Source of the DNA: Chroococcidiopsis sp. TS-821
GTDB lineage: Bacteria > Cyanobacteriota > Cyanobacteriia > Cyanobacteriales > Chroococcidiopsidaceae
Reading direction: 5' to 3'
NCBI RefSeq assembly: GCF_002939305.1
Contig: NZ_MVDI01000002.1
Span: 542,966-606,965, forward strand
Length of the DNA stretch: 64,000 nt
Every line of letters begins with the position of its first letter. Position 1 is the stretch's first letter. Under the pieces are notes generated by a model that worked only from the letters and a program-made list of their open reading frames with translations, was not told where the DNA came from and did no database searches. Of the stretch, positions 1 through 10,080 are shown one piece after another. The translations under genes and the position numbers were made by a program.

Positions 1-194
1 CAATTGTGCCAGAATTACTGCAAGAGCAAGCAACACCAGAAAATATTGTCCAAAATGCTTTAGATATGTTGCTTAACCCTAGCCGTCGTCAACAAATTTT
101 GGCAGACTATCAACAAATGCGACGCGCGTTAGGTGAAGTGGGAGTCTGCGATCGCGCAGCTCAGGAAATTCTTCAAATGTTACTGCAATATTGA
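1..194 (+). CDS. lpxB: Lipid-A-disaccharide synthase, C-terminal fragment (cut by window edge)
   Basis: Only the last ~63 codons are present; the reading frame is open to the left edge, so the apparent GTG near base 6 is not the true start. The segment is a helical C-terminus of the LpxB glycosyltransferase type (PELLQEQATPENIV near the front, GVCDRAAQEIL near the end), which closes the nucleotide-sugar site in this family. LpxB condenses UDP-diacylglucosamine with lipid X during lipid A synthesis at the inner membrane. The assignment rests on a short but characteristic tail. Confidence 0.7.
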   Translation, partial: IVPELLQEQATPENIVQNALDMLLNPSRRQQILADYQQMRRALGEVGVCDRAAQEILQMLLQY

Positions 195-242
195 GTCAAC
201 TCTCTTTTAACTCTGAACCGTAGGTCTAGCACGAACATCCCC

Positions 243-270
243 TGACCTCTGACCTTTGATCTCTGTCCCC
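243..270. repeat. Heptanucleotide repeat array, four units
   Basis: Four consecutive 7-base units (TGACCTC, TGACCTT, TGATCTC, TGTCCCC) lie directly before the methyltransferase gene. It belongs to the same degenerate family as the arrays near 19.8, 27.7, 29.9 and 31.0 kb, and resembles the short tandemly repeated sequences known from cyanobacterial intergenic DNA. Confidence 0.6.
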
Positions 271-281
271 CTACTATACCG

Positions 282-1553
282 ATGGTTCGAGCCAGCAAGC
301 AACAATTCCTCACTACAAAAACTCGTCCGGTCGCCGTTGATTTATTCGCGGGTGCGGGAGGATTCTCTCTGGGAATTGAACAAGCTGGGTTTGATGTATT
401 AGTAGCGGTAGAACGCGATCCGATTCATGCGTGTACTTACGCGTTTAATTTTCCGCTGACACGGGTTTTAGCCGCAGATGTCAGCCAAATTAGCGGTAAT
501 GATATTCGAGAAGCAGCAACGTGTGCGGCTCAAAGTTGGGATGGGCGAATCGATTTAGTTTTTGGCGGTCCGCCGTGTCAAGGTTTCTCGATCGTAGGTA
601 AGCGATCGCTGGATGACGAACGCAACAATCTAGTATTTCACTTTCATCGCTTGGTGACAGAATTAAACCCTAGCTATTTTGTGATGGAAAATGTTCCAGG
701 AATGGCAATCGGGCAGTATAAACTTTGGTGCGCGCAACTCAAAACGCAGTTCGAACAAGCCGGATATCAAGTGCAAGTGCAAATTCTCAATGCCGCAGAT
801 TTTGGCGTTCCGCAGCGCCGACGACGATTGTTTTTTCTGGGTTCTCAGCAGGGAGTGACACCTGTGAGTTTACCCAATCCAAACAATACATTTGTCACAG
901 TCAAAGACGCGATCGCGGATCTTCCTGATATCGAGGAATTTCCCGAATTGTTGTTTACCGACGAAGTTTTGTTAAGCGATCGCCAATTTTGGGAATTGCA
1001 ACAAAAAGCTAGCGATTACGTTAAGTTGCTGCGCGGTGAAATCTCGTCAACGGACTTTTCTTATCGGCGATTGTGGAATCCGCAGTTATTAACAAGTTCA
1101 ATGCGAACGCAGCATACCGCTAATAGTATCGAACGCTTTGCCGCTATGTTACCGAATCAACGCGAGTCGATCAGCCATTTACGTCGCTTAGACCTCAACG
1201 GATTGAGCCACACTTTATGCGCGGGTACAGGGGCAGAACGCGGTAGTTATACTTCTCCACGTCCGATTCATCCAACGCGATCGCGAGTGATTTCGGTGCG
1301 CGAAGCCGCACGACTACACTCTTTTCCTGACTGGTTTCGCTTTCATCAAACGAAATGGCACGGTTTTCGGCAAGTTGGGAATGCAGTACCGCCACTTTTA
1401 GCGCACGCAATCGGACGGCAAGTTGTTGCCGCTTTACAAATTAACTCGATGGTGCCCGCAGCATTATTGAATCTAGGTAACACGCAGTTACTACGATTGA
1501 GAAGTACCGAGGCAACGTCATATTGGATGGGCAAAAATAGCATTATCAGTTAA
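282..1553 (+). CDS. Solitary C5-cytosine DNA methyltransferase
   Basis: This 423-residue protein has the ordered C5-MTase motifs. Motif I is DLFAGAGGFS (residues ~20-29). Motif IV is GGPPCQGFS with catalytic Cys99. Motif VI is MENVP with Glu136. Motif VIII is QRRRR (~178-182). Motifs IX-X lie near the C-terminus (RVISVREAARLHSFP, then QVGNAVPP). It methylates cytosine using S-adenosylmethionine. No nuclease gene is adjacent, so it looks like an orphan modification enzyme. Its size and type match the cyanobacterial enzyme M.Ssp6803I (Slr0214), which modifies CGATCG, the core of the abundant HIP1 octamer. Identity with that enzyme is inferred from recall, not from an alignment. Heptad repeats occupy its upstream gap. 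Confidence 0.9.
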   Translation: MVRASKQQFLTTKTRPVAVDLFAGAGGFSLGIEQAGFDVLVAVERDPIHACTYAFNFPLTRVLAADVSQISGNDIREAATCAAQSWDGRIDLVFGGPPCQGFSIVGKRSLDDERNNLVFHFHRLVTELNPSYFVMENVPGMAIGQYKLWCAQLKTQFEQAGYQVQVQILNAADFGVPQRRRRLFFLGSQQGVTPVSLPNPNNTFVTVKDAIADLPDIEEFPELLFTDEVLLSDRQFWELQQKASDYVKLLRGEISSTDFSYRRLWNPQLLTSSMRTQHTANSIERFAAMLPNQRESISHLRRLDLNGLSHTLCAGTGAERGSYTSPRPIHPTRSRVISVREAARLHSFPDWFRFHQTKWHGFRQVGNAVPPLLAHAIGRQVVAALQINSMVPAALLNLGNTQLLRLRSTEATSYWMGKNSIIS

Positions 1554-1589
1554 TTCTCCCTCTGCTTCCTCTACGACCTATTTGTAGAT

Positions 1590-4500
1590 TTAAAACGAAA
1601 CAGTATTGTCCCTAGGCTGCTTTGGACGCACAGAGAATGTTAAAACCGTTTCATCAACGCCTTTAAGTTCCAGGGGGCTAAATTTAATAATTTCATCATC
1701 ATCTAAATAATCGGCGACAGCAGCAGAAACTAAAATTTGCCCAGGTGCAGCGGCTTGTTGCAATCGCGCCGCAATGTTGACACTCGGACCAATTGCTGTG
1801 TAATCAGCGCGTTCCGTACTCCCAAACATCCCGACAACTGCTGTACCTTGATGAATACCGCAGCGAAACTGAATTAGGTGACTTTGGTTTTTCCCTAAAA
1901 TTCCTTGATCGTGCCAGCGTTGGTTGAGTCGAGATAAAGCGTGATGCATTGCGCGGGCGGTGGCGATCGCGCGGCGGACTTGTTCGTTGGGCATCATATC
2001 TTCGGGCGCGCCAAAGATAGCTAACAGTGCATCGCCCATAAATTTATCTACAGTGCCACCGTTATCAAATACGGCGCGGATCATTGTTTCTAGGTATTCG
2101 TTTAATAACTCGGCGACACGGCGCGATCGCAGTGTGTTCGCAAGTTGCGTAAACCCGACAATATCGCTAAACAAAATCGTAATTAACCGCGGTTCTGGGC
2201 GTAAATCAAGTGCTAGATCGCCTGTTGCCGCTTTTTTTACCATCTCTGGTGGCAAAAAACGTTTGAGTACAGACTCGGTGAGGTAAGTATTTAACTCTAC
2301 AACGCGGCGCTCATTTTCTTTTAACGCTAGTAAGTTGCGCGCTTCGGCAAGGAGTTCGCGATCGTTGAAGGGTTTTGCTAGATACGCATCTGCGCCGCTT
2401 TCGGTTCCTGTAATTCGAGTTTCTTCGTCAGTTTTTGCGGTGAGGAGAACAATGGGGATTCCTTTAAGTTTCTCGTCGTTGCGAATCTGCCAGATCATTT
2501 CTAAACCCGATAGATGCGGCATCATTAAGTCAGTGATAATCAAATCGGGAAGAACGCTGTAGGCTAAATGCAATCCTTCAATACCATTACGTGCCGTATA
2601 AACTTGGTAACCACCTTGTTGTGTCAAAATTGTCGCAACGTAAGTTCTCAAATCGAGATTGTCATCAACAACCAGAATAGAGGCTGGTTGCTGGCGACGC
2701 GGTACTAGGGTATGAGGAAGGAACGGCGTTCGCTCTTCTTTTAGACGCGGATCGTTTTTAACTGTGCTTTCTGCTGCGACAATCTCTAAATCGGCTAACT
2801 CTACCGCCGCACTTCGCAGTTGAACTTGCGTCGGAACTTCTAAAATTTGGTCGAGTGGCAAGTGTCCTTTGCCAATGGGGAGCCAGACCGTAAATTTACT
2901 GCCTTTTTCGTAGACTGATTCTACAGAAATTTGACCGGCGTGTAGTTCGATTAATTCTTTCGCTAGCGCAAGTCCTAAGCCACTTCCTTCATACGAGCGG
3001 TTGACCGCAGCTTCGGCTTGATGGAAGCGTTTGAATAAGTGCGGAATTTGTTCTTTGGCAATTCCAATTCCAGTGTCTTCAACCTGGATTAAACAGTGAT
3101 CTCCTGCGGTTTCGACGCGAATCGTAATTTTACCTCCAGGAGGAGTAAACTTCATTGCGTTTGATAGAAGATTGTATACAACTTTATCAAATTTTTCTGT
3201 ATCCAAATATACTAAAGGACAGGGATTGAACTCAGTAATTAGTTCGAGTTCTTTTTTTTCACAATAGGGACGAAACGATTCAACGATTTGACTGACAAAC
3301 TCGAGTAAATCGCAAGGGCGAAAACTCGGCTGCATTCTTCCAGCATCAAGCCGTTGCAGATCGAGCAGTTGATTGACTAATCGCAAAAGACGGCGAGAAT
3401 TGCGTAAAGCGATCGCCGCTTGTTCGTGGGGTAAGTCCTGTTTTTGATTGACCGCCGATTCGAGCGGTGCGAGCATTAATGTCAGGGGAGTGCGAAACTC
3501 GTGCGAGATGTTTTGAAAAAAGTGCGTTTTTTGCCGGTCTAATTCGAGTAAGCGATCGGCTAATGCACAACTTTTTTGATAAAGTCGCGATTGTTGTACC
3601 GCGATCGCGGCTTGCGCAGCTACGGCTTGCGCTAGTTCAATTTCTTCGTTTTGCCAGTGACGTGGTTTGTAAAATGAGCGTAAGGTAATACTACCGATAC
3701 TTGTATTATCTGCAAGCAGGGGCACAACCAATAAAGCCCGCGCGGCTGGCGAGGAAAGCGGTAAATCGAGTCCGCGCATTTCTGGTTGTTGGTTGAGATC
3801 GTTGATGACAACAGGTTGTTGGGTGCGGAGCAAAAGTTGTAAAACAGGGTTTCCAGCGATTGGCGATCGCGATTGTGGTAGTTGTTGCGGGCTTAAGAAA
3901 GATGCGGGTTCGGTGCGGTTGTATAAACCAACGCATTGGACAAATTCGTCTTCTTCAGTCCATAAAGATAAAGCACAGCCGTCTACGTGTAAAGCTTGCC
4001 CGAGTTGTTGCGTAATTGCAGCAAAGATGTCTTGCGGGTCAAGACTCGAACGAATCGCGGCGGTAATTTTGTTAATGAGGGCTTCGCGTTGCGCAAGTGC
4101 TGAAATGCGATCGTAGGCGCGGGCTTGCGATAAAGCTAGGGCGGCTTGGTCTGCGACGATGGTCACTAGCTCGATTTCGTCGTCTTGCCATTGTCGTGGC
4201 TGACAACATTGATGAATCGCCATGATTGCCATGAGTTCTTGCTGGCAGATGAGCGGCACAATTAAGCTAGAAGCAATATTGGCTTGTTGGTATGCGATCG
4301 CGTTTTGCAGCCGCGTGTTAGTACTGACATCATGGATAACTTGCAATTCCCGCGTTTCCCATAGAGTTTGTTCTAAAGTCCAACGTTTTCCCTGACAAAC
4401 AGCACTATCCTCAGCTTGATAAACAAACGATTTTTCAAGAGCACGATTATCTTGATAAGGACGAAGAATACAGTAGCTAACTTCCAGCATTTGACCAACT

Positions 4501-5003
4501 GCATTCACAATCGTTTGTAAGATTTGCTGCGAGTCTAAAGCGCTGCGAATTGTGTTCGTAATTGCATTGAGTCGTGACTGGCGCTCAAGTGTTGAATACA
4601 GTGCTTGCGTTCGTAATTTGAGAATGCGATGCGTATCGATCGCTTGGCGTACAGCAGTTGGTATTTCTCCTAAGCAAGATTTAGGAAGGCATTTGAATAC
4701 TTTACCCGTACAAACTGCCTCTGCTAAGTTTGGCGTATCAGTATCATCGGTTAAAACGAGCCACATCAGATAAGGATACTTTGTGACTTCGTCGGCAATT
4801 CGATTGTTTAAGGAAGTCACGCCATTGGATATCAAGACTGCTATAGTTTCGCTTTGTAAGACAGTCTGTGCGACTCTTTCCGAATCTGCAATCAGCACCT
4901 CATAGTCTTGCTTCAGAAGACAGCACAACGCCTCAAGTTCTGACTGTCGATCCAAGATGAGAATTTTGAATTGATTGCACTTGCACGATTCCATAAACCG
5001 CAT
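1590..5003 (-). CDS. cyaC: CyaC-type hybrid histidine kinase / adenylate cyclase
   Basis: This 1137-residue soluble signalling protein has, in order: a receiver-like N-terminus (~12-120); two GAF domains (~150-295 and ~310-475); HisKA with phospho-acceptor His501 in HEFRTPL; HATPase with Asn615, DTGIG at ~643 and GSGLGL at ~674; a receiver with Asp825 and Lys877; and a class III cyclase (~935-1100). The cyclase keeps metal ligands Asp947 and Asp991 and catalytic Asn1076 and Arg1080. Lys987 with Thr1069 suggests ATP as substrate. The layout matches Anabaena/Spirulina CyaC, which makes cAMP after phosphorelay. The N-terminal receiver is degenerate: the acceptor position reads LISNG (Asn60) and the acidic pocket is mostly lost. 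The next gene downstream of its promoter side is prfC, 18 bases away on the same strand. Confidence 0.93.
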   Translation of the reverse strand: MRFMESCKCNQFKILILDRQSELEALCCLLKQDYEVLIADSERVAQTVLQSETIAVLISNGVTSLNNRIADEVTKYPYLMWLVLTDDTDTPNLAEAVCTGKVFKCLPKSCLGEIPTAVRQAIDTHRILKLRTQALYSTLERQSRLNAITNTIRSALDSQQILQTIVNAVGQMLEVSYCILRPYQDNRALEKSFVYQAEDSAVCQGKRWTLEQTLWETRELQVIHDVSTNTRLQNAIAYQQANIASSLIVPLICQQELMAIMAIHQCCQPRQWQDDEIELVTIVADQAALALSQARAYDRISALAQREALINKITAAIRSSLDPQDIFAAITQQLGQALHVDGCALSLWTEEDEFVQCVGLYNRTEPASFLSPQQLPQSRSPIAGNPVLQLLLRTQQPVVINDLNQQPEMRGLDLPLSSPAARALLVVPLLADNTSIGSITLRSFYKPRHWQNEEIELAQAVAAQAAIAVQQSRLYQKSCALADRLLELDRQKTHFFQNISHEFRTPLTLMLAPLESAVNQKQDLPHEQAAIALRNSRRLLRLVNQLLDLQRLDAGRMQPSFRPCDLLEFVSQIVESFRPYCEKKELELITEFNPCPLVYLDTEKFDKVVYNLLSNAMKFTPPGGKITIRVETAGDHCLIQVEDTGIGIAKEQIPHLFKRFHQAEAAVNRSYEGSGLGLALAKELIELHAGQISVESVYEKGSKFTVWLPIGKGHLPLDQILEVPTQVQLRSAAVELADLEIVAAESTVKNDPRLKEERTPFLPHTLVPRRQQPASILVVDDNLDLRTYVATILTQQGGYQVYTARNGIEGLHLAYSVLPDLIITDLMMPHLSGLEMIWQIRNDEKLKGIPIVLLTAKTDEETRITGTESGADAYLAKPFNDRELLAEARNLLALKENERRVVELNTYLTESVLKRFLPPEMVKKAATGDLALDLRPEPRLITILFSDIVGFTQLANTLRSRRVAELLNEYLETMIRAVFDNGGTVDKFMGDALLAIFGAPEDMMPNEQVRRAIATARAMHHALSRLNQRWHDQGILGKNQSHLIQFRCGIHQGTAVVGMFGSTERADYTAIGPSVNIAARLQQAAAPGQILVSAAVADYLDDDEIIKFSPLELKGVDETVLTFSVRPKQPRDNTVSF

Positions 5004-5021
5004 GCCATATTTTTTTAGCGG

Positions 5022-6653
5022 TTATCCATCCACAGGCTGTTGACCAGAAATCATAGGAGCGATCGCTGTGAGTTCTAGTTCTGGATGATCCTCCTGAAGT
5101 TGTTGACAATTCCACTCATTGCGGAATAGTAACACAGGACGTCCCCAACTGTCTTTTACAGTCACAGTGTTAAACAAGCGCCCTACCTTGGCTAAAGCTT
5201 CCCAACCGTTGACTACCCAACGCGCAACCGTGTACGGTAGCAACTCTAGCTGTGTTTCAACGCCGTACTCTTGCTGTAGGCGAAATTGAACGACTTCAAA
5301 TTGTAGCTGTCCAACGGCGGCGAGAATCGGATCGCGTTTTGACTCATCTGCTGAGTACATAATTTGGATTGCACCTTCTTCGCGAATTTCCGAAACACCT
5401 TTGTGAAATTGCTTAAATTTTGAAGGGTTGGGGTTGCGCAGCGTCGCAAATAATTCTGGTGAAAAACAAGGAATACCTTCGTACTCGATTTTTTGACCTG
5501 TATAGATCGTATCGCCAATCGCAAATACACCAGGATTGTTCAAACCAATAACATCACCAGGAAACGCAGTATCTATTGATTCGCGATCTTGGGCAAACAA
5601 TTTCTGTGGACGTGACAGTCGAATGGTTTTGCCAGTACGCGCGTGATTGACGGTCATATCCTTTTCAAACTTCCCTGTACACACGCGGACAAACGCAACG
5701 CGATCGCGATGTTTTGGGTCCATATTTGCTTGCAGTTTAAACACAAATCCCGTAAATTCTGGATATGTTGGCGCAATTTCTCCGGCTGTACTCTTACGGC
5801 TACCAGGTTTGAGCGCGTATTCGAGGAAAAAATTGAGAAAAAGATCGACACCAAAGTTTGTCATCGCGCTACCAAAAAATACGGGTGTCATTTTGCCTTG
5901 GTGAACTAAATCTTGGTCGAGTTCGGCTCCTAGTTCGTCTAAAAGTTCGAGTTCGTCTTTGAGTTGATAGTATAAATCTTGCTCTAAAAGTTCTTCTATT
6001 TTGGGGTCGCCAACGTCGATAACTGTATCGACTGCTTCGCGACTACCGTGTTCGACGCGCGAGTACAAATGAATTTGCTGCTGATTGCGGTCAAAAACTC
6101 CTTTGAAGCGATCGCCCATCCCAATGGGCCAGTTTATCGCATAGGTTTGTAGTCCTAACTCTTGTTCAATTTCGTCTAGAAGTTCGAGAGGCTCTCTCCC
6201 TGGACGATCGAGCTTGTTGATAAATGTAAAAATTGGAAGTTGGCGCATTTTACAAACTTCAAACAACTTCCTTGTTTGCGGTTCTAAACCTTTTGCCGCA
6301 TCAATCAGCATCACCGCATTATCAGCAGCTGCCAGCGTGCGGTATGTGTCTTCGCTAAAATCTTGGTGTCCTGGTGTATCCAGCAGGTTGATTTGACAAT
6401 TTTTATATTCAAACTGCAAGACGGTTGAGGTAATTGAAATTCCTCGCTGTTGCTCCATTGCCATCCAGTCTGATGTTGCTTTCCGCTGTGCGCGTCGTGC
6501 TTTTACCGAGCCTGCTTCGTGAATTGCTCCACCGTAAAGTAATAGTTTTTCTGTTAGTGTTGTTTTTCCTGCGTCTGGGTGAGAAATAATTGCAAAGTTA
6601 CGCCGACGTTCTACCTCTGCGTGCAATTCAGGCTGAAGGTCAATAGATGTCAT
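5022..6653 (-). CDS. prfC: Peptide chain release factor 3 (RF3)
   Basis: This translational GTPase recycles RF1/RF2 from the ribosome after termination. The 543-residue product has G1 HPDAGKTT (25-32), G3 DTPGHQDF (92-99) and G4 NKLD (146-149), then the domain II barrel and an RF3 C-terminal domain. The length is normal for RF3. It is transcribed towards cyaC with an 18-base gap, so the two may be co-transcribed. The start fits the family N-terminus ([17 protein letters not shown] shortly after Met1). Confidence 0.96.
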   Translation of the reverse strand: MTSIDLQPELHAEVERRRNFAIISHPDAGKTTLTEKLLLYGGAIHEAGSVKARRAQRKATSDWMAMEQQRGISITSTVLQFEYKNCQINLLDTPGHQDFSEDTYRTLAAADNAVMLIDAAKGLEPQTRKLFEVCKMRQLPIFTFINKLDRPGREPLELLDEIEQELGLQTYAINWPIGMGDRFKGVFDRNQQQIHLYSRVEHGSREAVDTVIDVGDPKIEELLEQDLYYQLKDELELLDELGAELDQDLVHQGKMTPVFFGSAMTNFGVDLFLNFFLEYALKPGSRKSTAGEIAPTYPEFTGFVFKLQANMDPKHRDRVAFVRVCTGKFEKDMTVNHARTGKTIRLSRPQKLFAQDRESIDTAFPGDVIGLNNPGVFAIGDTIYTGQKIEYEGIPCFSPELFATLRNPNPSKFKQFHKGVSEIREEGAIQIMYSADESKRDPILAAVGQLQFEVVQFRLQQEYGVETQLELLPYTVARWVVNGWEALAKVGRLFNTVTVKDSWGRPVLLFRNEWNCQQLQEDHPELELTAIAPMISGQQPVDG

Positions 6654-7094
6654 GAATGCTATGCTAATGTTGTTATGAGAATTATGGTTTTTGGTCTTCG
6701 ATAATTATACAAAATTATTTGGAGCAAAGTCTTGATTTATCTGGCTGTGCGATAGTATTCTTGTTGGCGTTGTAAGATTTCTTTTTAAGAACCACAAAGG
6801 GCGCTAAGAGTACAAAGGAAATAGTTAGCGATGAAATCGCATGATTTTTTGAAGAGTGTTTTAGAGTTTTTGAGATTGCGCTTACTCTTAGTTACCAAGC
6901 ATTTTTTAAATTATAGAATCATCTTTTTTAAGATATACTTTCCCGCAAGTTAAATACTCATCAAATATCAAACTATTAAAACAGTGTCAAAAAATAATAC
7001 AGTAGCTGGTTAAAGAAACGAAAATATAACTAAAGATAGTATCCTTGCGAGTTTATACTTTTGTATAGTAATTAGTAAGAATTGAGGAAATGTA
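6654..7094. other. Intergenic region, 441 bp, AT-rich
   Basis: This divergent promoter region lies between prfC and the DUF4870 gene. I see no convincing gene. Around 6790-6820 there is a phrase of the type ACCACAAAGGGCGC...ACAAAGGAA, which resembles a dispersed sequence common in cyanobacterial intergenic DNA; it may be a repeat remnant. Confidence 0.4.
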
Positions 7095-7439
7095 ATGTAC
7101 GACTCAGATCAACGGAAAATTCTTTCGGTACTCTGCCACGGATCAATTTTTTTTAGTACAACGTTAGTGGCGATAGGAATTCCAATAGCTGCATTATTTT
7201 TATCTTCAGATCCTGTGGTAAAAGATAATGCTAAAGAAGCTATTAATTTTCATTTTAATGTATGGTTGTATGGCATCATTATTGCAATTCTAGCTTTTGT
7301 GACCTTGGGCGCACTAGGGTTAATTCTAGGACCCATTTTATTTCTGTTCCACTGGGGACTGCCAATTTTAGGAATTGTACAAATCCTGAATAATCCCGAT
7401 CAAGTTTATCGCTATCCTTTTATTTTTCGAGTATTTTAA
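7095..7439 (+). CDS. DUF4870 (Tic20-like) small membrane protein
   Basis: This 114-residue protein has three or four hydrophobic helices (~12-35, ~55-80, ~85-105) and the DUF4870 features: an N-terminal DQRKILSVLCHGSIF and a KEAINFHFN stretch between helices. Its molecular function is not known; the family is related to the Tic20 fold of chloroplast import channels. A good ribosome site (GAGGAA, 6 bases upstream) supports the start. It appears to be a single-gene unit. Confidence 0.8.
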   Translation: MYDSDQRKILSVLCHGSIFFSTTLVAIGIPIAALFLSSDPVVKDNAKEAINFHFNVWLYGIIIAILAFVTLGALGLILGPILFLFHWGLPILGIVQILNNPDQVYRYPFIFRVF

Positions 7440-7600
7440 GCAAGTAGAGTGCTTCGCCTCGCGTGGTATATAGCTTGGGCGATCGCACTCTTATGCTGTC
7501 GCTTCCAGACAAGGCTTATTTGAATTTTCCTAAACTCTTAGCGGATTTTACTAGCACCAAAGTGAAGTTCTAGCTATCGTCACTTCTACAGAGGTGTTGC

Positions 7601-8569
7601 ATGGCTACGGACTATGTTGTCTTCATTCATGGTGTGAATACTCGCGAGGAACGCGAAGTCAAAACTTACGCAGATAAGTTGATTGAGGGAATTGATCGCG
7701 AAGTCGCCAGTCATTTACCGAGTCTCGCGCGCAAATATATTTCTCTTTACTGGGGTGATGCGAATAAGCCAGAAGAAGACAAGTTATTAAAGAGATTACA
7801 GCAATCACCAACGTGGAAAAAAATGTGGTTTCGCAAGTTCCGCGAACAGCAACTGATGCAGTTTGTTGGCGATGCAGCACTTTATATTAGCCGTCATGTT
7901 GGTTCTAAAGTCGTCATCGCGATCGCACAGCAACTAAGGGAAGCACTTCCTACTCATCCAGCACCAGGCGATCGCATGCATTTAGTTGCACATAGTTGGG
8001 GTACTGTGATTTTGTTTGACGTCTTGTTTGCAGCGCGTTGGGATAATCCCGACTTACCTGCGTACGAAAGTGTTCGGAAAATTCGTCAAGGGATTTTTGG
8101 CGTTAAGCCCGAACCCCTGCATGGAATTCGGCTTTCGAGTATCCATACTATGGGTTCGCCAATTGCTTTTTTTAACTTAATCAATGTCGTTTCTGGGGAA
8201 GAGCAAGCTAAACAAATCGCTACCCACGATATTACCCCACAACTAGAAGCATTATTAGAGCAACTTTATCAAGCACGCGGACAAAAACCATTACCCTGGC
8301 GCAATTTCATTCATCCAGGCGATCCCGTAGCCTATCCACTCGCAACAATCATGCCTGATTTAGTCGATGGCAAGCAACAATTCTTAGATATTCAAGACAT
8401 GGTGACTAGCAATGCAGATTTGTCAGATTTTTTAGTGCAACTCATTAGCAACTCGTTTTTAGCAGTACTACATGGCGGTGATGCGCACGGTAGCTATTGG
8501 GAAAGTCGCGATGTTGTTAAAGCAATTACTGAAGTCATTTTACGAGAAACCCACCCGCTTGCTGCTTAA
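7601..8569 (+). CDS. Alpha/beta hydrolase, lipase-like
   Basis: This 322-residue, probably cytosolic protein opens with VVFIHGVNT, an oxyanion-hole HG motif. It has a nucleophile elbow HSWG near residue 131, preceded by HLVA. A His in LHGGDAHGSYWES near the C-terminus is the likely catalytic base. The family contains esterases and serine lipases with diverse substrates; none can be assigned here. The GTG following the HG dyad is typical of the cyanobacterial and proteobacterial 'GVNTR' group. A ribosome site (AGAGGTG) lies just before ATG. Confidence 0.75.
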   Translation: MATDYVVFIHGVNTREEREVKTYADKLIEGIDREVASHLPSLARKYISLYWGDANKPEEDKLLKRLQQSPTWKKMWFRKFREQQLMQFVGDAALYISRHVGSKVVIAIAQQLREALPTHPAPGDRMHLVAHSWGTVILFDVLFAARWDNPDLPAYESVRKIRQGIFGVKPEPLHGIRLSSIHTMGSPIAFFNLINVVSGEEQAKQIATHDITPQLEALLEQLYQARGQKPLPWRNFIHPGDPVAYPLATIMPDLVDGKQQFLDIQDMVTSNADLSDFLVQLISNSFLAVLHGGDAHGSYWESRDVVKAITEVILRETHPLAA

Positions 8570-8996
8570 ATCATTGACTATTGCATTGATTGCAAAATAT
8601 CGGCTTCTTACCAAAGGTTTAAGTTAATGCGATCGCCCGCCCAAACACGGGCATTTGGTTACATGGAGGACATTTGAGTAAAACTCGGATAGTTTATGCA
8701 AGTCAAATCTCAAAATTGAGGTTTTTTCTGAGCTATATAGAGGCTATTTGTAGTATTATACTTGCAAGTGTTTTTAATAATGGAAATATGAGTTGTTTTA
8801 AAAAAAATGTACAGATTTCCACTATGAAGAAAATCTTATCATTTATTGAGCCAAATTTCAAGTATTCGACTTCTTATACTCAGGAAATATATCTTAATTT
8901 ATCAGAATCACTATTTTGAGGAAACTGGGCAACTGAGCGTACTATACTGCAAAAAATAAGCTACTCGATTCGAGTTTAATTGTTTAGACAAACGTC
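8570..8996. other. Intergenic region, 427 bp
   Basis: This AT-rich gap carries the promoter side of hemB. It holds an 81-codon open frame beginning with TTG at 8674, but its composition is biased, its GGAGGA is only 3 bases from the TTG, and I recognise no family, so I do not call a gene. No repeat or RNA was recognised. Confidence 0.4.
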
Positions 8997-9983
8997 ATGT
9001 TTCCCATTCATCGCCCTCGTCGCTTGAGAACGCATCCGCAGCTACGTCGGATGGTACGCGAAACTGTTTTAACAACTAGCGATTTAATTTATCCCTTATT
9101 TGCTGTGCCTGGTGAAGGTATTGCCAAAGAAGTAAAGTCGATGCCTGGTGTTTACCAGTTATCAGTGGATAAGATTGTCGAAGAAGCCAAGGAAGTTTAT
9201 GATTTAGGCATTCCTGGGATTATTTTATTTGGTATTCCTGAAGATAAAGATACCGATGCAACTGGCGCATGGCACGATTGCGGAATTGTGCAAAAAGCTG
9301 CGACTGCTGTAAAAGAAGCTGTTCCAGACTTGATTGTGATTGCAGATACATGTTTGTGCGAGTACACGGTGCACGGGCATTGTGGTTATTTAGAAGTCGG
9401 CGATTTAACAGGCAGAGTCTTAAACGATCCGACACTAGAATTATTAAAGAAAACGGCAGTATCTCAAGCCAAAGCTGGTGCAGATATTATTGCGCCTTCT
9501 GGAATGATGGATGGCTTTGTACAGGCAATACGCGGTGCATTGGATGATGCAGGATATCAAGATACACCGATATTGTCTTACGCAGCAAAGTATGCTTCGG
9601 CATACTATGGTCCTTTTCGCGATGCGGCGGAATCAGCGCCCCAATTTGGCGATCGCCGAACTTATCAAATGGACCCTGGGAATGCGCGGGAAGCTTTAAA
9701 AGAAATTGCGCTGGATATTGCTGAAGGTGCAGATATGCTGATGGTAAAACCCGCACTAGCATACATGGATATTATTTGGCGCGTCAAGGAAGCAAGTAAC
9801 TTACCCGTTGCAGCGTATAACGTCTCTGGCGAGTATTCCATGATGAAAGCCGCAGCGCTTAATGGCTGGATTGACGAGCAGCGCGTCGTTTTAGAAACAT
9901 TAACGAGCTTTAAACGTGCTGGTACAGATTTAATTCTGACCTACCACGCTAAAGACGCAGCGCGGTGGCTGCAGTCATTATAG
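8997..9983 (+). CDS. hemB: Delta-aminolevulinic acid dehydratase (porphobilinogen synthase)
   Basis: HemB condenses two 5-aminolevulinate molecules into porphobilinogen, feeding heme, chlorophyll and bilin synthesis in the cytosol. The 328-residue product has catalytic lysines Lys198 (in YAAKYAS) and Lys251 (in MVKPALAY). The metal segment [14 protein letters not shown] has Cys119, Cys121 and Cys129, the cysteine triad of zinc-dependent enzymes rather than the Asp-rich magnesium version of plants. The length and start ([11 protein letters not shown]) are normal. It stands alone and ends in a short hairpin. Confidence 0.97.
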   Translation: MFPIHRPRRLRTHPQLRRMVRETVLTTSDLIYPLFAVPGEGIAKEVKSMPGVYQLSVDKIVEEAKEVYDLGIPGIILFGIPEDKDTDATGAWHDCGIVQKAATAVKEAVPDLIVIADTCLCEYTVHGHCGYLEVGDLTGRVLNDPTLELLKKTAVSQAKAGADIIAPSGMMDGFVQAIRGALDDAGYQDTPILSYAAKYASAYYGPFRDAAESAPQFGDRRTYQMDPGNAREALKEIALDIAEGADMLMVKPALAYMDIIWRVKEASNLPVAAYNVSGEYSMMKAAALNGWIDEQRVVLETLTSFKRAGTDLILTYHAKDAARWLQSL

Positions 9984-10019
9984 GCAGCGTACTTTTTATT
10001 GATAAGACGCAAAGCAAAA

Positions 10020-10039
10020 TCCCTACGAAGTGGTAGGGA
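10020..10039. terminator. Hairpin between convergent hemB and 10081-10395 gene
   Basis: There is a perfect 7-base stem (TCCCTAC / GTAGGGA) with loop GAAGTG. It lies between two convergent genes. A U-rich tail follows on the minus strand (ATTTTGC), so it may act mainly for the minus-strand gene or in both directions. Confidence 0.5.
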
Positions 10040-10080
10040 CTTGCTATTCTCATTACACGTTTACCGAGTAAGTGATTTCT

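Noticed and set aside
5643..5909. Plus-strand frames inside prfC
   Set aside because: They are shadows of the conserved RF3 frame.
8674..8919. An 81-codon frame starting with TTG before hemB
   Set aside because: Composition is AT-driven, the ribosome site is too close to the TTG, and no family was recognised.
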